Shown: positions 26,161 to 34,835 of the stretch, piece after piece
Numbering within the stretch: the first letter of the stretch is position 1
Layout: each line of letters starts with the position of its first letter
Source: Gammaproteobacteria bacterium
GTDB lineage: Bacteria > Pseudomonadota > Gammaproteobacteria > Enterobacterales > Alteromonadaceae
NCBI GenBank assembly: GCA_017302255.1
Contig: JAFLDV010000003.1
Coordinates: 62,001 to 126,000 of the forward strand
Length of the DNA stretch: 64,000 nucleotides
Direction: 5' to 3'
Position numbers and translations under genes: made by a program
The notes under the pieces: generated by a model
What the model saw: the letters and a program-made list of their open reading frames with translations, nothing else
Databases searched by the model: none
What the model was told of the DNA's origin: nothing

Positions 26161-26635
26161 CTGCCCCCCTGCGTCGCCAAATCAACATCAAACCGCCAAG
26201 CACTAACCAACAACAACTATGGATGATGGTAAACTGCCAGCTGTCTGGGTAAATAAGCTGGTCACTGAGAAGCGCGCCACCACGATAGGCCAAAGGTCCG
26301 CCGATGCCGCAGAACAACAACACTTGCCAAGCGTGTTGCAGCCATGGTGAAAACACTTGCAACCATACCCAAATAAACCATCCCCACAGCAAAGCCAACC
26401 AAATTGGCATCGTTTGCTGACTAACAATTTGCAAATAGCCCATGGTGATCAAAGCGGCGTCAAGCGCCATACCAACCACGACCAGTGCCAGCCAAGTAAT
26501 ACGATTGCGGCCTGACATCTCTGTGAGTTGCCACAATAAAAGAATCGCCACAGGCCATACTGCATAATGAGGTGCCATTACTAAACCAAACCATCCAGCC
26601 TTAAACAAAAGCAACCGCAGCACTCTTTGGTTCAT
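26153..26635 (-). CDS. DUF2878 family membrane protein
   Basis: A 160-residue integral membrane protein with about five hydrophobic segments and many tryptophans, of the DUF2878 type: FKAGWFGLVMAPHYAVWPVAILLLWQL, GMALDAALITMGYL, PIWLALLWGWFIWVWLQ and the GGPLAYRGGALL turn. Function unknown. DUF2878 genes usually travel with chalcone-isomerase-like proteins, short-chain dehydrogenases and lipid-modifying enzymes, which points to a role with membrane lipids. Overlaps both neighbours by a few bases. Confidence 0.82.
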   Translation of the reverse strand: MNQRVLRLLLFKAGWFGLVMAPHYAVWPVAILLLWQLTEMSGRNRITWLALVVVGMALDAALITMGYLQIVSQQTMPIWLALLWGWFIWVWLQVFSPWLQHAWQVLLFCGIGGPLAYRGGALLSDQLIYPDSWQFTIIHSCCWLVLGGLMLIWRRRGADE

Positions 26636-27393
26636 TGTTGTTTCATCCCTGCAGCAACACGCTGACGTAAGTTATATGGCAATAAATTCAGCAGCGACAG
26701 GCTAAAGACCAGTCGTTTAGGGAATCGAAAGCGCAACGCTCCGCCGTCGATGGCTTTGGCAATACGTTTGGCAGCGTCATCCGCTTTCAACATGAAGGGC
26801 ATAGTAAAATCGTTGGCTTGGGTTAAGGGGGTATCGATAAATCCCGGTTCGATTAACGTGACCTGCAAACCTGAACCGGCAAGATCAACCCGCAAACTAT
26901 CAGTAAAATAGCTAAGAGCAGCTTTACTGGCACCATAGGCTTCGGCGCGGGTAAATGGGAAATAATGGGCAAGACTGCTGACAATGGCCAACTTGGGAGC
27001 TTTTGCCTGTTGCAGCAACGGCAGTAACTTAGGCACCATCATGGCCACAGCATGAAAATTTAAGGCAAAGGTTCGGTTAAAAGCATCTAACGGCCAATCA
27101 GGAAGGTCCACATACTCACAAGTTCCGGCATTCAGTAGGACCAAATCAAGTTGTGGAACCAGCGCTCCAATCTGTTGCATGTAGGTGTCTACAGCTTTGC
27201 TATCTGTGACATCAAGACTTATTGGAACAATTTGCCCTTGGCTATTCGCGTCGACACTCGACTTCACCAGATCAGCTAAACGTTCAACGTTGCGGGCAAC
27301 CGCCAGCACTTTCCAGCCTTGCGCAGCATATTCCAACGCCAAAGCACGACCAAGGCCAGAACTAGCACCAGTGATTAAACAAATTGATTGCAT
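26632..27393 (-). CDS. Short-chain dehydrogenase/reductase (SDR family)
   Basis: A 253-residue SDR oxidoreductase. The cofactor motif ITGASSGLGRALALEYAAQGW, an NAG-type LNAGTCEYV, the catalytic Ser in AIVSSLAHYFPF and the YGASKAALS with Tyr and Lys are all present. NADP preference is suggested by the Arg in AVARNVERL. It heads an operon with DUF2878 and a chalcone-isomerase-like gene, with 4-base overlap (ATGA), and lies just downstream of a TetR regulator on the same strand. The substrate is unknown; a lipid-related one is likely from the partners. Confidence 0.88.
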   Translation of the reverse strand: MQSICLITGASSGLGRALALEYAAQGWKVLAVARNVERLADLVKSSVDANSQGQIVPISLDVTDSKAVDTYMQQIGALVPQLDLVLLNAGTCEYVDLPDWPLDAFNRTFALNFHAVAMMVPKLLPLLQQAKAPKLAIVSSLAHYFPFTRAEAYGASKAALSYFTDSLRVDLAGSGLQVTLIEPGFIDTPLTQANDFTMPFMLKADDAAKRIAKAIDGGALRFRFPKRLVFSLSLLNLLPYNLRQRVAAGMKQQ

Positions 27394-27451
27394 AACGCCT
27401 CATAGACACAAACCGCATTTAGTTTGTATACGAAGCGAATTGGCGATTGGA

Positions 27452-28054
27452 TTATTTTTTAAATACTTGCAGCGCAGTGTGAGCGATCTGTTCCAGAGTT
27501 GCGACATCCGCACCACTGGTCGCTTGGATTGCCATCCCTTGCAACACCGTAGAAAGATAAGTTGCGAGTGCTTTAGGATCGGCATCAACTGGCAAATCAC
27601 CTTCAGCTTTAGCCCGTTCAAAACGTTCAATCAGTTGCAAGGTTCCAGCTTGGCGCTTAGCAATTAATGCTTCTTTTACTGCGTTACCGCTGTCGCTGCA
27701 AGCAATTGCTCCCTGCACTACCACGCAGCCACGCGGCGCATCAGGATTGGCACTTGCTGCCGCTGCACCTAACAGCATAAATTCCGCAACTTTATAGGCT
27801 GTTGCTTGTGCTAATGCCGGCATAAAAAAGCCACATGGCCTTTGCTCGTAAAGTTCGATTGCTTTTAAAAACAACTGCTCTTTATTGCCAAAAGCAGCAT
27901 AAAGACTTGGTTTGTTGATGCCCATCGCTTGGGTTAAATCGGGTAAAGAAGTGCCTTCATAGCCTTTGCGCCAAAATACTTCTAAAGCTTTTTGCAAGGC
28001 AACATCCACGTCAAATGCACGTGGGCGTCCCACAGACGGTGTTGATGATGACAT
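27452..28054 (-). CDS. TetR family transcriptional regulator
   Basis: A 200-residue regulator. The N-terminal helix-turn-helix is typical: GRPRAFDVDVALQKALEVFWRKGYEGTSLPDLTQAMGINKPSLYAAFGNKEQLF. The ligand-binding part has the AcrR/Fnr-like runs PRGCVVVQGAIACSD and LSTVLQGMAIQATSGA, as in the YxaF/LmrA-type TetR_C group. It sits 58 bases ahead of the SDR operon and is likely its regulator or coexpressed with it. The inducer is unknown. Confidence 0.9.
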   Translation of the reverse strand: MSSSTPSVGRPRAFDVDVALQKALEVFWRKGYEGTSLPDLTQAMGINKPSLYAAFGNKEQLFLKAIELYEQRPCGFFMPALAQATAYKVAEFMLLGAAAASANPDAPRGCVVVQGAIACSDSGNAVKEALIAKRQAGTLQLIERFERAKAEGDLPVDADPKALATYLSTVLQGMAIQATSGADVATLEQIAHTALQVFKK

Positions 28055-28318
28055 TTAAACGACTCCGAAAACCCTATATGCATAACGTTGCTAAGGGTAA
28101 TCAATCTGAAGCAAACAGTAAACCCAAGGCCGCAGATAACCATGCGAATTTATTACCAAACGGTACGATTTGTTGCCATATCGATTATTTCTGTTATTGC
28201 AACAGGCATCATTAAGCGTCGATAAGGGCTAAGAAATTAGCGCTATGCTGGAAAAAACCGAGTTCAGCACAGCAGCTCAACGAATAATTCAAAGATAAGA
28301 CAGGCGTGAAAGTATTGG

Positions 28319-28651
28319 TTATGCGTACAAATCGACACTCAACATCTGTTGCAGCTGCTCGCGTTTTTGTTGACTTGCTAAGGATTGGTAGGCATCGAGT
28401 GCTTTTTGCGTTCGACCATCAGGTTCATCGTAATAAGTGGTTTCAGCCTCATCACCTAACGATTGCTCGCGCTCAGCATCGAGCAGTGCTAGCACTTCAC
28501 CTGAAGCGTTGATACCTTTACCAGTTGGCGTTTGATTGAAAGCTTTTTCGACTGAGTCTTGTACTGTTTTCGGCGTACGTACAGCAACACCACTCAACGC
28601 CTGAGTGATGGCGGGATTTTTACTGATATCCTGACTTAATGTCACAGTCAT
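28319..28651 (-). CDS. Small hypothetical protein
   Basis: A 110-residue soluble, acidic, Gln/Ala/Glu-rich protein with no signal peptide, beginning MTVTLSQDISKNPAITQAL and ending in a predicted helix (QKREQLQQMLSVDLYA). I do not recognise the family. I chose the ATG at 28651 with GGAAA upstream; the longer frame begins with TTG only. It is separated from the next gene upstream by a terminator, so it has its own promoter. Confidence 0.6.
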   Translation of the reverse strand: MTVTLSQDISKNPAITQALSGVAVRTPKTVQDSVEKAFNQTPTGKGINASGEVLALLDAEREQSLGDEAETTYYDEPDGRTQKALDAYQSLASQQKREQLQQMLSVDLYA

Positions 28652-28761
28652 TGATAATTTTCCGCTGCTGTTGTTATTGGCATTATAACCGGAATTTCGT
28701 GGATGCCAAGTCAGTGACAAAAAAAGCCACAGCCCTTGTCAGACTAGGTGTACAGCAAAAT

Positions 28762-28789
28762 AAAAAGCGGCAATTTCTTGCCGCTTTTT
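28762..28789 (-). terminator. Rho-independent terminator after the Hpt-HD gene
   Basis: AAAAAGCGGCAA (28762-28773) pairs with TTGCCGCTTTTT (28778-28789) around a TTTC loop, a strong symmetrical terminator about 55 bases past the stop of the Hpt-HD gene. Confidence 0.88.
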
Positions 28790-28844
28790 GCTTTGAAATC
28801 TTCGAAATCAAGCCAGCTAATCAGCCTAAACAGCAATACTCCAA

Positions 28845-30017
28845 TTATTGAAAGCGTTGCTGATGTTGTTTAATGACTTGATTAAAAATGCCAACCCAAA
28901 ACTCGTCAAAGGCTTTACCAATTTGGTGATTTATTTCGACCACCGCCTTCACCATCGCTCGTTTACCATCCGCTTGGGCGCCAAGCTCATTGGTTCTGGC
29001 ATCAAACATATCAGCGATCGCCAATATTTTTGCCCCATCGGCAATTTCATCACCCGCCAATTGATCTGGTAAACCTGTGCCATCAACAGCTTCATGATGC
29101 TGCCAAATCATCGCAGCAGCATCTTGCCAACGCGGTGAACTAGCTAACATACCTGCGCAGTGTTCGGAATGGCGTTCCCACAAACTTCGCTGTGCTGGAT
29201 CGGGCTGACCATGTTCATCCAGTACACTGGATGGTAAAAATGACATTCCGAGATCATGCAACAACACCGCCACAGCCAGTTGCTCAGGATCGACCTTCTG
29301 CCCAGAGAAACGATTCATTTCCATGCATAAAAACAACTGCCGAGCAGTTCGTCCATGCCAATTGGTATGCCGAGTTTCTAAGGCTTGCGCCAGACTGACA
29401 AAAAAGAGTAAATCCTCGTCAAGCGTTAAACCATAATGCTGCAACAACCTTGCACTGGCGGCCATTACTGGCGTCGGAGCTGCGGTTGGTACTACAGGCG
29501 CGGCAACGTTTTCATCATCAGCAGGTAAGCCATCGACGTTATGCTCAGGATCTAACAGTAAAATGACACGACGGATATGCCGGAGCCGAGTTTGACCAGT
29601 CACTTGGATAAGATTGCTCAGCAACTCGCAGATTTGCTGCATGGTCTCACGACTTAATGGCGCAGGGTGATTCTCAAGTTTGGCTTCGACTAATTGCTTG
29701 GTGCGATCGAGAGTCAGTTGGATCACGTCACACAAGGAGCTGTCATAATCCATTTGCCCTTTGCGAATGTTATCCAACACATCTTCCATGCTTTGCAGCA
29801 ATGGGATCAAAGAAAACAACCCGATAAAACCTAGATTGCCTTTGATCGTATGCACAACTCGGAAAATGCTGTTGAGCAATTCTTGCTCTTTTGGCCTTTG
29901 CTCCAAGTCGATCAGCACGGCTTCGCAATTCTCGTAAGCCTCGCGAAAATCTTCAAAGAAATCGGCAACCGAATCAAGCTGGATATCGTCCGGACGATCT
30001 AAATCGATACTGCTCAT
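28845..30017 (-). CDS. Hpt and HD-domain signalling protein
   Basis: A 390-residue cytosolic protein with two signalling parts. Residues about 10-115 form a histidine-phosphotransfer domain with phospho-acceptor IFRVVHTIKGNLGFIGL. Residues about 190-380 form an HD hydrolase-type domain with LLHDLGMSFLPSSV, ERHSEHCAGML and WQHHEAVDGTGLPDQL, which resembles HD-GYP phosphodiesterases but has GLP where GYP is usual. It could link a phosphorelay to cyclic-di-GMP turnover. I use the ATG at 30017 (MSSIDLDRPDDIQLD); the open frame upstream runs into a terminator. A five-codon mini-ORF overlaps this start. Confidence 0.82.
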   Translation of the reverse strand: MSSIDLDRPDDIQLDSVADFFEDFREAYENCEAVLIDLEQRPKEQELLNSIFRVVHTIKGNLGFIGLFSLIPLLQSMEDVLDNIRKGQMDYDSSLCDVIQLTLDRTKQLVEAKLENHPAPLSRETMQQICELLSNLIQVTGQTRLRHIRRVILLLDPEHNVDGLPADDENVAAPVVPTAAPTPVMAASARLLQHYGLTLDEDLLFFVSLAQALETRHTNWHGRTARQLFLCMEMNRFSGQKVDPEQLAVAVLLHDLGMSFLPSSVLDEHGQPDPAQRSLWERHSEHCAGMLASSPRWQDAAAMIWQHHEAVDGTGLPDQLAGDEIADGAKILAIADMFDARTNELGAQADGKRAMVKAVVEINHQIGKAFDEFWVGIFNQVIKQHQQRFQ

Positions 30018-30097
30018 GCCAAACTGCTCATTTATTTGATAAATAACCAGTGTAGAACAGATTTTGCGACTATGTAACGGCAAATTTGACAGCCAAT

Positions 30098-30134
30098 AAA
30101 AACGCCAGCGTAAGCTTGGCTTGCCGCTGGCGTG
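30098..30134 (-). terminator. Rho-independent terminator after tsaB
   Basis: ACGCCAGCG (30102-30110) and CGCTGGCGT (30125-30133) pair across a 14-base loop. Read on the minus strand, the second arm is followed by TTTTTA, 30 bases past the tsaB stop. Confidence 0.8.
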
Positions 30135-30160
30135 AAATTGCGCTTTTTTAAGCCGAAAAT

Positions 30161-30847
30161 TTACCGTCCTGGCAGCTTTTGCCAAGTAACTTCATCGCGC
30201 ACATAAATAGGTTCAGCCAGTTCGGCAGCAATAAACTGGCCCGCCTGCCAAGCAGGTTGGGCCAACGCCAACATATCCTGTGCCGATGGATACAATACGT
30301 CCGGACAAGGCGTCAATTTGGCCCAAGCACTAAATTGACTGGCGTAAGTGACAAAGCCAGTACCAACAGCAAAACCGGAACCGTCGACTAAACATGCCGG
30401 CAATTCGGTAGGTTTGCGCGCGATCTCGTCACTGATAGGCAGCATCAAACCAGCTGCCGACAATTGATACTGTGCAAAATACACCTCGGCCATGCGCGCA
30501 TCAATCGCAGCAACCACGGCCGTTGCTTGGTGTAAACGATGCGCAGCCTGCGCCATGGCGGCTAAAGTTGATACGCCAAAAACCGGCAGATCCGCGCCAA
30601 AAGCTAACCCCTGACAAACACCAACGCCAATCCGTACCCCAGTGAAACTGCCTGGTCCACGGCCGAACACGATCCCATCCAGATCTTGCAAGCGCAACTC
30701 AGCTGTCGCCAAGGCTTGCTGGACCATTGGTAACACACGTTTGCTATGTTGTTGTGGGCAAACTTCGTCCAGCGCGAACACAGCGCCATCTTGGTATAAT
30801 GCGACCGAACAAGCTTCGGTTGAGGTATCAAGCGCCAGAAGTTTCAC
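30161..30847 (-). CDS. tsaB: tRNA threonylcarbamoyladenosine biosynthesis protein TsaB
   Basis: A 228-residue TsaB, the partner of TsaD in making t6A37 in tRNAs that read ANN codons. The N-terminus VKLLALDTSTEACSVALYQDG and the run DGIVFGRGPGSFTGVRIGVGVCQGLAFG are typical, followed by ARMAEVYFAQY. I place the start at the GTG at 30847, which has GGAG six bases ahead and aligns with E. coli TsaB; an ATG four codons upstream is possible. It overlaps the end of yoaA by about 20 bases, and the pair yoaA-tsaB is conserved in E. coli too. Confidence 0.93.
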   Translation of the reverse strand: MKLLALDTSTEACSVALYQDGAVFALDEVCPQQHSKRVLPMVQQALATAELRLQDLDGIVFGRGPGSFTGVRIGVGVCQGLAFGADLPVFGVSTLAAMAQAAHRLHQATAVVAAIDARMAEVYFAQYQLSAAGLMLPISDEIARKPTELPACLVDGSGFAVGTGFVTYASQFSAWAKLTPCPDVLYPSAQDMLALAQPAWQAGQFIAAELAEPIYVRDEVTWQKLPGR

Positions 30848-32771
30848 TATTTTCTCCATGAATTAATTTTAAAAACTCAATCGCTTCACCAACGTCGCGA
30901 CTACGTCGCATCGGCGGCAACGATTTCAAAAATACTTCGCCATAAGGCCTACTCACCAAACGGTTATCGCCAATCACTAACACGCCACGATCTGACACGT
31001 CGCGAATGAGTCGCCCGACGCCTTGTTTTAAGGTAATGACGGCTTGCGGAAGTTGCACCTTGGCAAAAGGATCATCCCCACGTAATCGCGCATCTTCGCT
31101 GCGCGCTTGCAGCAAAGGTTCATCTGGCGAGGCAAACGGCAGTTTATCAATAATCACACAACTCAATGTATCACCGCGGACATCGACGCCTTCCCAGAAC
31201 GAACTTGTCCCCAATAACACAGTGTGTTTTAACGCCACAAACTGCTCTAACAAGATGCGTTTGCTGGTTGAACCTTGCACCAATACCGGCAGATTGATGC
31301 GCTCGGGTAATGCTTTTGCCATCCATTGCAACATTCTATGGCTGGTAAATAAGAAAAAACAGCGGCCGTTATTGGCGGTAATCAATGGAATAGCCAATTC
31401 CAGCAACGCTTGATTAATCCGAGGATCTGTTGGTTCAGGCAGATAACGCGGCACCACTAACATGGCTTGATTCGGGTAATCAAATGGACTATCCAGCTGT
31501 AATGTCCGTGCCTCTTGTAGACCCATTTGGCTGGTAAAATGGCTAAAACCAGCATCCACTGACAGGGTTGCCGAAGTAAAAATCCAACTGCGCTTTTGGC
31601 CAAAAACTAAGCTGTTAAATTTGTCAGCGATACTCAGCGGTGTGTAATGCAAACTGATATGACGGCGGCTGGTTTCGTACCAAAAACTGATGCCACTTTT
31701 ACCAACATCGAGTAACTTCTCTAACCGAGATCGAGCTGTCGCAAGGCGCTCATAACAATTATCCACCAAGTCGGCGCGCCCTAAGCTGCCTTTAAGCACT
31801 TGATATAACAGTTGCATGGCGTCGTTGATCCGCACCATCGCCTGTTGCTGCGCCGCATCTTGATACAAATCGCGCCAGTTGCCTTTTTGCGGATCATCGG
31901 GCAATAGCAACCGCCAATCACGAACTTGCGAGGCAAGTTTGTCAGCGATTTTTGCCAATTGCGGATGGTCACGAAGTTCGGTTTTACAGGCCATGTCGAC
32001 ATCTCGACACAACTCAAGCAATAAGCTGCTCGATAAGGATTCGCCAAAATACTCACTAGCGATATCGGGAATTTGGTGGGCTTCATCGAAAATCACCACA
32101 TCCATCTGCGGCAATAACTCCCCAAAGCCAGTGTCTTTGAGCGCCATATCGGCAAAAAACAAATGGTGATTAACCACCACTACATCGGCATTCATGGCCT
32201 TCTTACGGGCAATTAAGAGATGGCACTCACTAAAATCAGGACAATCTTTGCCCAAACAGTTATCAACGGTACTGGTGACAAAAGGTAATGCCTTTGAATC
32301 CTCCGCGATATAGGTCAGTTCACCAATATCACCGGTTTGCGTTTCAGTAGACCATTTTTTTATTAGGCTCAGATCCTGGATCAGCAATGGATCAGCAACA
32401 GGTACATGCTGGTAATGTTGCGTGAGTCTAAACAGGCATAAATAATTAGCACGGCCTTTGAGCAAGGCGGTTTGGATTGGACTGGCCAGTGCGGCAGTGA
32501 TTTTTGGCAAATCGCGCAAGTACAGCTGTTCTTGTAAGTTTTTAGTACCAGTCGACAGAATCACTTTTTTGCCAGAAAGCAACGCAGGTACTAAATACGC
32601 ATAGGTCTTGCCGGTGCCGGTACCCGCTTCCACGACGAGCGGTAAGCCGTCTTGCATACTATCGGCAATCGCCAGCGCCATTTCGGTTTGCGCAGATCGT
32701 GCATGAAACCCGGTGATAGCGTTTGACAACGCGCCACCCGGAGCAAAAGCTTGTTTTATTTCAGCATGCAT
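30828..32771 (-). CDS. yoaA: ATP-dependent DNA helicase YoaA (DinG family)
   Basis: A 647-residue XPD-like superfamily 2 helicase. Walker A is in VVEAGTGTGKTYAYLVPAL; the iron-sulfur cysteines are CLFRLTQHY, NCLGKDCPDFSEC (four in total); the Walker B DEAH is VVIFDEAHQIPD; and C-terminal motifs include LGTSSFWEGVDVRGD and LKQGVGRLIRD. In E. coli YoaA works with the DNA polymerase III chi subunit HolC in repair of blocked forks. Length (E. coli 636 aa) and the neighbour tsaB favour YoaA over DinG. Confidence 0.92.
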   Translation of the reverse strand: MHAEIKQAFAPGGALSNAITGFHARSAQTEMALAIADSMQDGLPLVVEAGTGTGKTYAYLVPALLSGKKVILSTGTKNLQEQLYLRDLPKITAALASPIQTALLKGRANYLCLFRLTQHYQHVPVADPLLIQDLSLIKKWSTETQTGDIGELTYIAEDSKALPFVTSTVDNCLGKDCPDFSECHLLIARKKAMNADVVVVNHHLFFADMALKDTGFGELLPQMDVVIFDEAHQIPDIASEYFGESLSSSLLLELCRDVDMACKTELRDHPQLAKIADKLASQVRDWRLLLPDDPQKGNWRDLYQDAAQQQAMVRINDAMQLLYQVLKGSLGRADLVDNCYERLATARSRLEKLLDVGKSGISFWYETSRRHISLHYTPLSIADKFNSLVFGQKRSWIFTSATLSVDAGFSHFTSQMGLQEARTLQLDSPFDYPNQAMLVVPRYLPEPTDPRINQALLELAIPLITANNGRCFFLFTSHRMLQWMAKALPERINLPVLVQGSTSKRILLEQFVALKHTVLLGTSSFWEGVDVRGDTLSCVIIDKLPFASPDEPLLQARSEDARLRGDDPFAKVQLPQAVITLKQGVGRLIRDVSDRGVLVIGDNRLVSRPYGEVFLKSLPPMRRSRDVGEAIEFLKLIHGENSETSGA

Positions 32772-33021
32772 GACGACTAATCCGCTCGTGTAAAGCTCAC
32801 CAAAACCTCAGCGGTACTGGCTTGCGCATAATGGGCGGGTATTATGACTGGACTCGCGAACTGGCGCAAAACATAACCTCAGTTTTCACGACTTTTAACA
32901 TGCACAGTTTGCTTGGGGGAAGTTTACTTACCAGACGTTTTTCGGCGGAATTTAGCGAACCAGCGCGCCCTAGACATGTTGTTTTCTGAACAGCGTTAAG
33001 CTCTTAACCTGGCTTCGAATT

Positions 33022-33342
33022 CTAAATATAAATATCTAAGTGGCCTTCTTTATCAGCATGTTGATCTGCTTCAGGGGTTACAACATGGCCAGTTTGCAGC
33101 CAGTGAGATTCTTCCACTACCTTAACTTCGGGTTCGGCTGCAGCGTCGGACTGCTGCTGTTGCTGATGGCGAGCAGAACCCTGTCGTGCCGGATCTTGCC
33201 AACCAATCCGATGTTGATGCTGCTGTTTTTGTTCACCGGCAATTCTGGTGTACTTCATCACTGGCGAAATCAACTCAGAATTCGCAGGTCCGGCTAAATC
33301 TGCAGGTTTGGCACGTGCAAGATACGGAAAAATAGCGTCCAT
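33022..33342 (-). CDS. Hypothetical protein rich in Gln and His
   Basis: A 106-residue polar protein (MDAIFPYLARAKPADLAGP at the start; a middle with EQKQQHQHRIGWQ and RHQQQQQSDAAAE). It has no signal peptide or membrane segment and looks largely disordered. It is probably real because the ATG has an excellent AGGGGGAG ribosome binding site. No family recognised. It lies alone between yoaA and the histidine operon. Confidence 0.55.
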   Translation of the reverse strand: MDAIFPYLARAKPADLAGPANSELISPVMKYTRIAGEQKQQHQHRIGWQDPARQGSARHQQQQQSDAAAEPEVKVVEESHWLQTGHVVTPEADQHADKEGHLDIYI

Positions 33343-33753
33343 GGCTCCCCCTACATGAATAATTGGTCTAGTTTAATTATCGGCGCTGCAGTTAAAAACT
33401 AAAGTGCGGTATCACAAGGCATTTGGCGACACGTAGCTTCTGGCACCTTAACAATTATCAAGCAATTAAGGTTACAACTAAAAGCCGCAAAGCCTAAACC
33501 AGACAAAACACAACTATACAACCTGATTAAATTTTAATCTACATTATGAAAATTACGCAGTTCACCAATTTATTTTAACCAATAAACAAAATAATAAATT
33601 TAAACTTAAAATATTGATTTAAATAAATAAATTACCAAGTAAATAATCAATTCGTTCAAATGCCGAAAAATATCCCCCTCTTGTCATCGCTACTAAATCA
33701 AGGTAACTTGTATACATCAACGCAAACAAAGCCAAAGGCAAGCGTCAACCAAA
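33343..33753 (+). promoter_or_regulatory. AT-rich upstream region of the histidine operon
   Basis: This 411-base stretch has no convincing gene. Its second half (about 33500-33660) is strongly A+T rich, like an UP-element or nucleoid-protein binding region. A TATACAT sequence at 33711 could be the -10 element of the his promoter, about 40 bases before the leader peptide; I see no good -35 at the right distance. The first part must hold the promoter of the divergent small gene at 33342. Confidence 0.4.
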
Positions 33754-33795
33754 ATGATTAAGAACATCACCCTGCATCACCATCATCATTCATAA
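33754..33795 (+). CDS. hisL: Histidine operon leader peptide
   Basis: A 13-codon ORF, MIKNITLHHHHHS, with five consecutive histidine codons (CAT CAC CAT CAT CAT). This is the sensor of his attenuation: when charged tRNA-His is scarce the ribosome stalls at these codons. It is followed by alternative hairpins and a terminator ahead of hisG. E. coli HisL has seven His codons in a 16-residue peptide. The start has only a weak ribosome binding site (AAAGGCAAG is rather far upstream). Confidence 0.92.
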   Translation: MIKNITLHHHHHS

Positions 33796-33796
33796 T

Positions 33797-33874
33797 AGCC
33801 TGTCAGGATCTGTCACTGAGAGGCTACGATGTGGTTAGCTCCGGTGAACAAAAGTGTTCAACAAAACCCCGGAG
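33797..33874 (+). promoter_or_regulatory. his attenuator: pause hairpin and antiterminator
   Basis: AGCCTGTCA (33797-33805) can pair with TGAGAGGCT (33817-33825) with one mismatch, as the pause hairpin. CTCCGG (33839-33844) can pair with CCGGAG (33869-33874), with an inner TGAACA/TGTTCA stem (33845-33850 and 33855-33860). This second structure uses the left arm of the terminator that follows, so it would prevent termination when the ribosome stalls in hisL. The pairings are seen by eye; no folding energy was computed. Confidence 0.7.
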
Positions 33875-33895
33875 CAATCCGGGGTTTTTGTTTTT
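33863..33895 (+). terminator. his attenuator terminator
   Basis: AAACCCCGG (33864-33872) pairs with CCGGGGTTT (33879-33887) around AGCAAT and is followed by a T-rich run (TTTTGTTTTT). It ends 29 bases before hisG and would stop transcription when histidine is plentiful. Confidence 0.88.
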
Positions 33896-33923
33896 ACAGT
33901 TTTAACTTTTAAGGAATTACACG

Positions 33924-34832
33924 ATGTCAGCATTGATTGATACCAAAAGATTACGTATTGCCATTCAAAAATCTGGCCGCTTATCACAAGACTCACAAGC
34001 CTTACTGACGAGTTGTGGTTTAAAAATCAATCTGCGCGAACAACGCTTAATTGCCCACGTAGAAAATATGGATATTGATTTATTGCGCGTTCGCGATGAC
34101 GACATTCCAGGATTGGTGATGGATGGCGTTTGCGATCTGGGCATCATTGGTGAAAACGTCTTAGAAGAAATGTCGCTGCAACGTCAGCTTGACAATGAAA
34201 CTTACGATTACACAGTGTTAGCGCGCTTAGATTTTGGTGGCTGCCGGTTATCGATTGCCGTACCACAAGAAGAAACTTATCAATCAGTGAAAGATTTAGA
34301 AGGTCGCACCATTGCGACGACTTACCCACGTTTACTCAATCGTTACTTAAAACAAAATGGTGTCAACGCACGGATCGTAAATTTAAAAGGTTCCGTAGAA
34401 GTAGCACCACGCGCAGGTTTAGCTGACGCAATCTGTGATCTGGTGTCAACCGGCGCAACCCTTGAAGCGAACGGTTTAAAAGAAGTTGAAGTAATTTATC
34501 GTTCGAAAGCGGTATTGATTCAGCGCCGCGATTTGGCAGATGAAGCGCAGCTGCGGCTGATCAAAAAATTGATGCCACGCATCCAAGGCGTCATGCAAGC
34601 AAATGAAAGTAAGTACATCATGCTACATGCACCGCGCTCAAAGCTCGCAGATGTGATAGCTTTGTTGCCAGGCGCAGAGAATCCGACATTATTACCATTA
34701 GCTGGAAATGATGATCTGGTCGCGTTGCACGTCGTCAGCAGCGAAACTTTGTTCTGGGAAACCATGGAACAGTTAAAAGCGCTGGGAGCAAGTTCTATAC
34801 TAGTGTTACCGATCGAAAAAATGATGGAGTAA
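33924..34832 (+). CDS. hisG: ATP phosphoribosyltransferase HisG (long form)
   Basis: A 302-residue enzyme of the long, HisZ-independent class; it joins ATP and PRPP in the first and feedback-inhibited step of histidine synthesis. It has [18 protein letters not shown] at the start, [50 protein letters not shown] (PRPP site), and a C-terminal regulatory domain (about 225-300) with [28 protein letters not shown]. coli HisG has 299 residues. AAGGA precedes the ATG. First structural gene of the operon. Confidence 0.97.
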   Translation: MSALIDTKRLRIAIQKSGRLSQDSQALLTSCGLKINLREQRLIAHVENMDIDLLRVRDDDIPGLVMDGVCDLGIIGENVLEEMSLQRQLDNETYDYTVLARLDFGGCRLSIAVPQEETYQSVKDLEGRTIATTYPRLLNRYLKQNGVNARIVNLKGSVEVAPRAGLADAICDLVSTGATLEANGLKEVEVIYRSKAVLIQRRDLADEAQLRLIKKLMPRIQGVMQANESKYIMLHAPRSKLADVIALLPGAENPTLLPLAGNDDLVALHVVSSETLFWETMEQLKALGASSILVLPIEKMME

Positions 34833-34835
34833 ATC

